DNA from: Phycisphaerales bacterium
GTDB lineage: Bacteria > Planctomycetota > Phycisphaerae > Phycisphaerales > UBA1924
Direction: 5' to 3'
NCBI GenBank assembly: GCA_020054055.1
Contig: JAGVLZ010000024.1
Coordinates: 1-11,685, forward strand
Length of the DNA: 11,685 nt
A model generated the notes under the pieces. It was not told the DNA's origin, ran no database searches, and saw only the letters and a program-made list of their open reading frames with translations. The position numbers were made by a program, and so were the translations under genes. Shown here one piece after another: positions 7,041 through 11,685 of the stretch; the first letter of the stretch is position 1, and the number at the start of each line of letters is the position of its first letter.

Positions 7041-7910
7041 ATGCCCCGCATCACCCGTGCCGCGCTCATCCAGTGCTCGAACCCGCTCGGCCCCGAGCAC
7101 TCACTTGACAAGATCAAGAAGGCGATGATCGACAAGCACGTCGCGCTCATCGAGAGGGCCGCGGGGGAGCGGGCGCAGGTCTGTTGCCTCCAGGAGATCT
7201 TCTACGGCCCTTATTTCTGCGCCGAGCAGCAGACCAAGTGGTACGAGACCGCCGAGCCGATCCCCGACGGGCCGACGATCCGCCTGATGCAGGACCTCGC
7301 GAAGAAACACGGCATGGTGATGGTCGTTCCGATCTACGAGAAGGCGATGACGGGGGTCTTCTACAACACCGCCGCGGTCATCGACGAGCGCGGTGCCTAC
7401 CTCGGCAAGTACCGCAAGCACCACATCCCCCACTGCCACCCGGGGTTCTGGGAGAAGTTCTATTTCAAGCCGGGCGACGGCGGTTTCCCCGTTTTCCAGA
7501 CGAACTTCGGCAAGATCGGCGTCTACATCTGCTACGACCGCCACTTTCCAGAGGGGTGGCGCGCGCTCGGCCTTAACGGCGCGGAGATCGTCTTCAACCC
7601 GAGCGCCACCGTCGCGGGGCTGAGCGAATACCTGTGGAAACTGGAGCAGCCGGCGTCCGCCGCCGCGAACCAGTTCTTCGTCGGCGCGATCAACCGCGTC
7701 GGCACGGAGCAGCCCTGGGGGATCGGCGAGTTCTACGGCCAGTCCTACTTCGCGAACCCGCGCGGCCAGATTATGAAAACTGCATCGCGCCACAAGGACG
7801 AAGTAGTGGTGTCGGATCTCGACCTCGACATGATCGCGGAGGTTCGGAACGTGTGGCAGTGGTACAGGGATCGGCGGCCGGAGGCGTATGGATCGCTTAC
7901 ACAGGGCTGA
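7041..7910 (+). CDS. Nitrilase-superfamily amidohydrolase, beta-ureidopropionase / N-carbamoyl amidase type
   Basis: This 289-residue cytoplasmic C-N hydrolase is of full family length. The catalytic triad is visible: E52 in CCLQEIFYGPYF, K126 in GKYRKHHIP and C164 in VYICYDRHFPEG; E138 in GFWEKFYF fits the second conserved Glu. The HHIPHCHPGFWEKFYFKPG stretch (127-145) and EGWRALGLNGAEIVFNPSAT (171-190) are typical of the branch containing beta-ureidopropionase and N-carbamoylputrescine amidase. Such enzymes cleave N-carbamoyl groups to amine, CO2 and ammonia, in pyrimidine breakdown or polyamine synthesis. I favour beta-ureidopropionase-like from these stretches, but no dihydropyrimidinase or agmatine deiminase gene is nearby to settle it. 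ATG 7041 has GGAGA 7 bases upstream. The gene is alone on its strand; its 3' end may overlap a doubtful minus-strand frame. Confidence 0.9.
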   Translation: MPRITRAALIQCSNPLGPEHSLDKIKKAMIDKHVALIERAAGERAQVCCLQEIFYGPYFCAEQQTKWYETAEPIPDGPTIRLMQDLAKKHGMVMVVPIYEKAMTGVFYNTAAVIDERGAYLGKYRKHHIPHCHPGFWEKFYFKPGDGGFPVFQTNFGKIGVYICYDRHFPEGWRALGLNGAEIVFNPSATVAGLSEYLWKLEQPASAAANQFFVGAINRVGTEQPWGIGEFYGQSYFANPRGQIMKTASRHKDEVVVSDLDLDMIAEVRNVWQWYRDRRPEAYGSLTQG

Positions 7911-8098
7911 CAACCAAAGTCCCATCGCCAGATGTCGTGGTTGCTCAAGCACGGCTCGGTCGGCAGGAACGCGTGGTCGCGGGAGCGCCTTAGGAAGATG
8001 TCCCGAAGCGGGCGCGAGCGCGCTTCCTCCTGCTCGAAGAAGTCCGCCACCAAATCGCCGCCGGTCACAATCACCTCGGGGCGATCTTTCTGTGCCAT
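7745..8098 (-). CDS. Doubtful hypothetical protein, possibly a gene remnant
   Basis: This 117-codon frame is supported mainly in its first 62 residues, which lie in the gap between the nitrilase gene and the DUF58 gene: DRPEVIVTGGDLVADFFEQE, then SRPLRDIFLRRSRDHAFLPT, then LSNHDIWRWDFG. This part has a balanced composition and high third-position GC, like real genes here. From residue 63 it runs antisense through the last 55 codons of the nitrilase gene and looks like a shadow. The frame stays open upstream to a stop at 8218-8216, with WGRLDHV directly before the ATG. No ribosome site is seen at ATG 8098. I recognise no family. It may be a small gene, the remains of a larger one, or chance. 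Confidence 0.35.
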   Translation of the reverse strand: MAQKDRPEVIVTGGDLVADFFEQEEARSRPLRDIFLRRSRDHAFLPTEPCLSNHDIWRWDFGCQPCVSDPYASGRRSLYHCHTFRTSAIMSRSRSDTTTSSLWRDAVFIIWPRGFAK

Positions 8099-8308
8099 GA
8101 CATGATCGAGGCGCCCCCAAATCCCCCGGTTCCCGGCGCGCGTCGGGCGGTTGCCCCCCCCGCGAAGCGTCCGGCGGAGAAGGCCGCGCCGGCGCCGCCG
8201 AGAGCGAGAAGTGATTCACAACGGAGATGGGAACGCGGAGTCCAGGCGGACGCTCCAATCAGGCGGCGTATTCTGCCACGATCATGGTCAGATTCCGCAT
8301 ACCGACGG
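7911..8308. other. 398-base gap between convergent nitrilase and DUF58 genes
   Basis: The left half (7911-8098) carries the doubtful minus-strand frame described separately. The right half (8101-8308) is more biased, with a run of eight C (8154-8161) and a GC-alternating stretch (8183-8200). It contains one degenerate repeat arm and a weak 7-base inverted pair, GCGTCCG (8167-8173) with CGGACGC (8248-8254). No hairpin followed by a T-run was found for either gene. Confidence 0.5.
8215..8241 (+). repeat. Degenerate single arm of the palindromic repeat family
   Basis: TTCACAACGGAGATGGGAAC followed by GCGGAGT resembles the TTCACCGCGGAG-N-CGGAGAACGCGGAG arm of elements A to C. No opposite arm is visible nearby, so it may be a decayed or half copy. 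Confidence 0.4.
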
Positions 8309-9379
8309 CTACCCCACCATCCCCTGCCGCCTCAGCGTCTCCATGATCAGCGTCTCAAGGCTCGCATCGCTCCGCGCCAGGACGTGCGTGATCTGCCGCG
8401 CAGCGCAGTACGAGTGAAGGCCGTTGCAGTAACGCTCCAACCGTTCCTTGTACTTCCTGATGAGCGGCGCGGTGATCGTGACCTCCGTCGCGCGGCCGGT
8501 CTCGACGTCCGTCAATCGCAGATCGCCCGTCACCCCCGCCTGAATCTCGCGCTCGGGCTCCAGTTCGCTGGGCGAGAGCACCTGCATGCACCAGGTGTCG
8601 TACCCCCCCGCCGCGGCGAGCGAGCGCAATCCCCCCTCATACCCTCCCGCCTGGGGATCGATCAGAAAATCGCTGATGACGACCATCACGCCTTTGCCGA
8701 CGCGCTGCCGCGCGATGGTGGTGAGGGCGTCGCTGAACGAGGTCAGCCCCGAACCCCCGGCCGGGCCGCCGCGGCGTGATTCGGGCCAGGCGCTGTCCAT
8801 CAGGAACTTGGCGATGCGGGGGACGTGGTGCTTGCCGCGAAGGTCGGCGAGGCGGGAGATGGAAGTCGCTCCCCCTTGCTCGCGCGCGGGGCTCGTTGAA
8901 GAGGCGCCTCCATCCAGGGGGCGGTCGGGGTTCGTGGGGAACATCCCCGGCATTCCGGGGGTGCCGAAGACGCTGAGGCCGACGCGGTTGTTCCCGCAGA
9001 GGCCGACGTAGGCGAGGGCCATTGCCAACCGCGCGCCGAAGAGCAGTTTCGATGGATCGCCCGAGTCCATGCTCGCGGAGGCGTCGAGCGCCACATGGAG
9101 CGCCAGGTCCTCCTCTTCGAGGAACAACTTGATGAAGAGGCGGTCGAACCGCGCAAAGACGTTCCAATCAATGTGGCGCAGGTCGTCCCCCGAGACGTAC
9201 TCGCGGTAATCATCGAACTCGGACGACTGGCCGCGCTTCTTGCTGCGGCGCTCGCCCTGAAGTTTTCCCGCGAAGACCTTCCTGGATCGGAAGTCGAGGC
9301 GGTCGAGGCGGGCGGAAAGGCGGCTCTCGAGCAGGTCCTCGATCCGCGTGGGGCGTGGTGTCGCGGCTCCGACGATCAT
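8309..9379 (-). CDS. DUF58 family protein with vWA domain
   Basis: This 356-residue protein has the DUF58 signature at 54-91: EFDDYREYVSGDDLRHIDWN, then VFARFDRLFIKLFLEEED. Directly after it a von Willebrand A-like fold begins with LDASASM (98-104), whose D99, S101 and S103 form the DxSxS metal-binding motif. VMVVISDFLIDP (231-242) is the later vWA strand with its Asp. A Pro/Gly/Ser-rich insert (about 142-172) interrupts the domain. Proteins of this kind usually act with a MoxR AAA+ ATPase as chaperone-like complexes, often near the membrane; no moxR gene is in the window. ATG 9379 is chosen because the conserved protein starts there (IEDLLESRLSARLDRL follows at 13-28). The frame is open upstream to 9760, but that part is Arg/Pro-rich and antisense to the next gene. 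There is no Shine-Dalgarno site, so the mRNA may be leaderless. Confidence 0.88.
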   Translation of the reverse strand: MIVGAATPRPTRIEDLLESRLSARLDRLDFRSRKVFAGKLQGERRSKKRGQSSEFDDYREYVSGDDLRHIDWNVFARFDRLFIKLFLEEEDLALHVALDASASMDSGDPSKLLFGARLAMALAYVGLCGNNRVGLSVFGTPGMPGMFPTNPDRPLDGGASSTSPAREQGGATSISRLADLRGKHHVPRIAKFLMDSAWPESRRGGPAGGSGLTSFSDALTTIARQRVGKGVMVVISDFLIDPQAGGYEGGLRSLAAAGGYDTWCMQVLSPSELEPEREIQAGVTGDLRLTDVETGRATEVTITAPLIRKYKERLERYCNGLHSYCAARQITHVLARSDASLETLIMETLRRQGMVG

Positions 9380-9387
9380 CGGGAATG

Positions 9388-9393
9388 ATGGTA
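9388..9393 (-). promoter_or_regulatory. Putative -10 giving a leaderless DUF58 transcript
   Basis: TACCAT on the minus strand ends 8 bases before ATG 9379. A start site about 7 bases downstream would fall at or next to the ATG, which agrees with the missing ribosome site. A TTGCGT about 20 bases further upstream is a poor -35 candidate. Confidence 0.3.
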
Positions 9394-9464
9394 GCCGAGG
9401 ATCGACGCCGTGGACGCAAGGAAGCCGTCGGCGCATTCGACGGTACAGCGCTCCCAAGCGGTGA

Positions 9465-9482
9465 ACGCGGATTCGGTACGCT
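9465..9482 (+). promoter_or_regulatory. Putative promoter of the exported coiled-coil protein gene
   Basis: ACGCG (9465-9469), six bases, then GTACGCT (9476-9482) parallels the sequence upstream of the nitrilase gene. The hexamer TACGCT ends 36 bases before ATG 9519. Confidence 0.35.
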
Positions 9483-9518
9483 GGACCGCACACGCCGCCG
9501 CCCCCGGAGACTCTCGCC

Positions 9519-10277
9519 ATGACAACCATCCGTCGTCCCCTCGCCCGACTCGCTCTCGTCCTCATCGCATCGCTCGCGGCGACTGGTACTCCCGCGCTCG
9601 CGCAGGGGAAGCCCTGCGAGCAGCGCCTCAAGGAGGTGGAAGAGCAACTCCGCCAGATGGAGAACCGACTGAAGGACCTCGCGCGCGAGAACGACCGACT
9701 CCGGAAGGAGAACACCGACCTGAAGGCCGGCGGCGGGGGTTCCGGGGGGGGCGGCGGCAAGGACTCGAAGCCGAAGAAGGACGCCGGACCTGCTCAACCG
9801 CTCTCTTCGCCCGACGCGCTCTTTCAGGCGCTCGTGAAAAACTTCGAGGAGAAGGTCGCCTCGCTGCCGCGCGAAACAAAGCCGGAGCAGGTGAAGTTCG
9901 CCGGGGCGGCAAAGAAGTGGGCCGCCGACGCGACGCGAGAGTTCCGCGGCCCGGTCGAATGGTTGATCCAGGTGGTGAAAGTGGATGGCGGCCCGGGCGC
10001 CTCCGCACGCCCGGCCGATGTGACGTTCCAGGTTCTGGACCTCACCGGCAAGCCCGTGGGCGATCCAGTCACCCAGCCGATCCCGGGGCGATTCATCAAG
10101 GAACTCGGCGAAGGCGCCGGCAAGAGGACCTTCAAACTCTCGGGAACGTTCGGCGCGAAGCCGACGCACAACCCGCGGCGCGCCGAAAAGGGCGCGACCG
10201 ACGAGCCGCGATTCATCGGCCCCTTCACCGAGTTCGGCTACGACCTCGCCGTGCAGAACATCGTCGAGGAGAAGTAG
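9519..10277 (+). CDS. Exported coiled-coil protein of unknown function
   Basis: This 252-residue protein starts with a clear Sec signal peptide: TTIRRPLAR, hydrophobic core LALVLIASLAATG, and an ALA|Q cleavage site after residue 28. Residues 33-69 (CEQRLKEVEEQLRQMENR and onward) form a charged coiled coil of about five heptads, so the protein probably oligomerises. A Gly/Ser linker (71-80) and a Lys/Pro-rich stretch (81-95) lead to a C-terminal domain (about 98-250) that looks mixed helix and strand, with WLIQVVKVDG (148-157) and VTFQVLDLTGKPVGDPV (168-184). I do not recognise this domain. Cys33 is near the mature N-terminus but there is no lipobox. ATG 9519 has GGAG (9506-9509), 9 bases upstream. 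The gene diverges from the DUF58 gene and ends just before element C. A periplasmic location is inferred. Confidence 0.8.
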   Translation: MTTIRRPLARLALVLIASLAATGTPALAQGKPCEQRLKEVEEQLRQMENRLKDLARENDRLRKENTDLKAGGGGSGGGGGKDSKPKKDAGPAQPLSSPDALFQALVKNFEEKVASLPRETKPEQVKFAGAAKKWAADATREFRGPVEWLIQVVKVDGGPGASARPADVTFQVLDLTGKPVGDPVTQPIPGRFIKELGEGAGKRTFKLSGTFGAKPTHNPRRAEKGATDEPRFIGPFTEFGYDLAVQNIVEEK

Positions 10278-10280
10278 ACC

Positions 10281-10424
10281 CATTCACCGCAGAGACGCAG
10301 AGAGCGCGGAGCGGAATCTTGGAATGGAAAGAATGGGACCCGAGCGCACACGGCACGCTCCGCCCCCCGCAGCCCTCAAAGCAAATGCATTTCTCTGCGC
10401 CCTCCGCGTCTCCGCGGTGAACGT
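10281..10424. repeat. Palindromic intergenic element C
   Basis: The left arm (10281-10318) begins CATTCACCGCAGAGACGCAG. The right arm (10391-10424), on the minus strand, reads CACGTTCACCGCGGAGACGC and continues with GGAGGGCGCAGAG. They surround about 72 unrelated bases. The element fills the whole gap between two convergent genes: it starts 3 bases after the stop ending at 10277 and ends 2 bases before the stop of the minus-strand gene at 10427. Of the three elements its arms are the best matched. Confidence 0.75.
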
Positions 10425-10426
10425 GC

Positions 10427-11095
10427 TCAGCCCTGCTTGCGCGTGCCGAGAGTCACGGGCTTGCCATCGGCGAACTCCCACACGGTGACCTGGAGACGTT
10501 GACGCCCCCACTTCCGTGCGACCTCGTGCGTGGGATAGAGCACGTCGAGGCGGCGACCCTTGATCGCGCCGCCGCGATCGAGCACGGGCACGACCTCGCC
10601 GTCCGCATAGCCCGGGATCGTGAGCATCGAGCCGAAGGGAAGCAATCTCGTGTCAGCGGCGACCAGGCGCATCGCGTTGGTCCACACCGAGTGGTTCGTC
10701 GCGGTGTAGCCGTCGGCGGAGTCATCGCACGAGCGCTCGTCCGGGCTGTAGGCGGTGACGGTCATCCACATGGTCTTGACGGCGCGGATGGGCCGACCGT
10801 CGAAGTAGCGCTGGAACCCCTCGGGAGGAGTGACGGTCAGCGGTCCTTCTTCGAGAATGACCCGAGGTTCGATCGCCGGCGAGGCCCCAATCGGAGCGAT
10901 GGGCTCGGTCGTGCCGAGCGCGAACGACATCGAAGCGGAATCGTCGAGCGCCACCAGCGCGGGGGCCGCGACGGACCGCTTGGCGAGATAGGCGGACTGC
11001 GTGACCACCACCGCGGCCAGAACGAACAGCCCGGCCTCGGCGGCAAAGCGCGACGCCGCCAATCGGAGATGTCTCTGGGTTGATGGGTTGACCAT
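10427..11095 (-). CDS. Membrane-anchored 3D (Asp-Asp-Asp) domain protein
   Basis: This 222-residue protein has a basic N-terminus (STQRHLRLAASRF, 5-17), one membrane helix (about 19-38), a low-complexity linker to about 107, and a 3D domain at about 108-207. The domain shows MTVTAYSP (111-118), then AADTRLLPFGSMLTIPGY (146-163), VLDRGGAIKGRRLDV (171-185) and KWGRQRLQVTVWE (195-207). D148, D173 and D184 are the three aspartates that name the family, which shares its double-psi barrel with the lytic transglycosylase MltA. It probably binds or cuts peptidoglycan on the outer face of the membrane. Two Cys-region residues of related proteins are reduced to one (C123). ATG 11095 is preferred because GGAG (11106-11109) lies 10 bases upstream and the helix then sits right after a short positive tail. 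ATG 11116 and 11161 are in frame but have no ribosome site. Confidence 0.85.
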   Translation of the reverse strand: MVNPSTQRHLRLAASRFAAEAGLFVLAAVVVTQSAYLAKRSVAAPALVALDDSASMSFALGTTEPIAPIGASPAIEPRVILEEGPLTVTPPEGFQRYFDGRPIRAVKTMWMTVTAYSPDERSCDDSADGYTATNHSVWTNAMRLVAADTRLLPFGSMLTIPGYADGEVVPVLDRGGAIKGRRLDVLYPTHEVARKWGRQRLQVTVWEFADGKPVTLGTRKQG

Positions 11096-11397
11096 CCGAC
11101 CAATTCTCCATCGCATCCGTTGCTGGGGGCAGGGCCGATACGCGGCCCGCGGAGGCCTCATGATCCAGATCAGCCTGGAACCGAGGGTGGGCGAATCCGT
11201 CCGCTAGTACCCACTCATGTTAGCACCCAGCAAGCACGCGGTTTCAGCGAACGTTCGGAAGTGAGGGAAAGCACACCGCGGGCCAACGCCACGCATCGGC
11301 CCGATATCCCCTGAACTTGTGACTGACCGCTCGATAATCACGCGCCCGGGGCGGTTTCATCCGCCGTGTTAGGGTCTCCCGCCCATCCGTTTGATGC
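11096..11397. other. 302-base intergenic region upstream of the 3D-domain gene
   Basis: Both flanking genes are on the minus strand. A small stem GGGCC (11132-11136) with GGCCC (11144-11148) lies about 37 bases upstream of the 3D gene start. A second stem lies at 11350-11365. No open frame with a ribosome site, no tRNA and no repeat of the palindromic family was seen. The 3D gene must have its promoter here, but I could not point to one with confidence. Confidence 0.5.
11350..11365 (-). terminator. Weak hairpin downstream of the PfkB-family gene
   Basis: GGCGG (11350-11354) and CCGCC (11361-11365) form a perfect 5-bp stem with a 6-base loop, 32 bases past the minus-strand stop. No T-run follows on the minus strand, so an intrinsic terminator is only a possibility. 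Confidence 0.25.
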
Positions 11398-11685
11398 CTA
11401 TCTCGGCCGCACGGATTCTGCCGTTGTCGCTCTGAGAAACGACGCCGCGTCGCGCGGGCTGAACGTGCCCGGTTTCCGGCTGATCGCGTGGGCACTCGCG
11501 ACGGCAACGCCAAACCGCAACCGCTTTGATTCATCCGCTCCATCGACAGAGGCCGCGAGCCACCCCGCAAGGAACGCATCACCGCAGCCGACGCTGCCGC
11601 TGATGCGCTGGTCCAGCGGGGGAGCGCCGACATGGATCGCGCCTCGATCCGTGACGAGAACCGCCCCCCCTCGCCCGCGTGTCAC
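11398..11685 (-). CDS. PfkB/ribokinase-family sugar kinase, C-terminal part
   Basis: Only the last 95 codons are in the window; the 5' end lies beyond the right edge. The first visible codon is GTG, most likely an internal Val, because VTRGRGGAVLV matches the usual vTlG..GallV strand of PfkB kinases. SVGCGDAFLAGWLAA (31-45) is the C-terminal PfkB signature, with the catalytic base D35 and the anion hole in GCGD; most family members have GAGD. The family phosphorylates sugars or sugar phosphates (ribokinase, fructokinase, 1-phosphofructokinase, tagatose-6-phosphate kinase). The GCGD form and overall look suggest the 1-phosphofructokinase/tagatose kinase side, but the substrate-binding half is missing, so the substrate is open. 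The stop is TAG at 11400-11398. Confidence 0.85.
   Translation of the reverse strand: MTRGRGGAVLVTDRGAIHVGAPPLDQRISGSVGCGDAFLAGWLAASVDGADESKRLRFGVAVASAHAISRKPGTFSPRDAASFLRATTAESVRPR

Noticed and set aside
7101..8258. 385-codon minus-strand open frame opposite the nitrilase gene
   Set aside because: It is antisense to a strongly conserved enzyme and its composition is that of a shadow.
9459..9468. GCGGTGAACG upstream of 9519 as another copy of the repeat end
   Set aside because: Only ten bases match the end of element C, with no GAG-rich units or partner arm; chance is likely in this composition.
9380..9760. Upstream extension of the DUF58 gene by 127 codons
   Set aside because: The extension is Pro/Arg/Ser-rich, lies antisense to the start of the exported coiled-coil gene, and does not resemble the DUF58 N-terminus.
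9410..10420. 336-codon plus-strand frame over the exported coiled-coil gene
   Set aside because: It is a different frame with Arg/Gly-rich composition; the 9519 frame has a signal peptide, coiled coil and ribosome site.
11683..11685. GTG at the right edge as the true start of the PfkB-family gene
   Set aside because: The residues right after it match an internal strand of the family, and the N-terminal two thirds of the protein would be missing.

Overview
The window is GC-rich (roughly two-thirds G+C by eye), densely coding on both strands, and has real Shine-Dalgarno sites at most starts. The gene set suggests a planctomycete, perhaps of the Phycisphaerae type: large ResB and CcsA proteins of cytochrome c maturation System II, a short DUF3417-type glucan phosphorylase, a DUF58 protein, a 3D-domain cell-wall protein, and intergenic repeats built on the unit CGCAGAGA. 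The taxon is inferred from this pattern. No rRNA, tRNA, transposase, CRISPR array or defence operon was seen.

Layout. 1-3813 (minus strand): a translationally coupled pair, resB then ccsA, overlapping by ATGA; ccsA runs off the left edge. 3814-3922: a compact divergent promoter region with a perfect 7-bp dyad lying between two -10-like hexamers. 3923-6298 (plus): glgP and a 62-residue unknown gene 36 bases behind it. 6361-6998: two palindromic intergenic elements enclosing a small ABM-type monooxygenase-like gene on the minus strand. 7041-7910 (plus): a nitrilase-superfamily amidohydrolase of the beta-ureidopropionase type. 7911-8308: a poorly understood gap with a doubtful minus-strand reading frame and a degenerate repeat arm. 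8309-9379 (minus): a DUF58/vWA protein, probably leaderless. 9519-10277 (plus): an exported coiled-coil protein of unknown function. 10281-10424: a third palindromic element filling a convergent gap. 10427-11095 (minus): a membrane-anchored 3D-domain protein. 11398-11685 (minus): the C-terminal end of a PfkB-family sugar kinase, cut by the right edge.

How the genes relate. ResB and CcsA would together form the membrane complex that delivers haem to apocytochromes c. GlgP degrades storage glucan and shares its upstream region with resB, so the two could be co-regulated. The remaining genes look like ordinary single-gene units. The most unusual content is non-coding: three palindromic elements of about 145-160 bases with shared ends (GGCATTCACCGC followed by GAG-rich repeats), which abut stop codons and almost fill their gaps. 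I did not find a convincing new multi-gene system; the repeat family, the divergent operator-like dyad and the doubtful antisense frame are the best leads.
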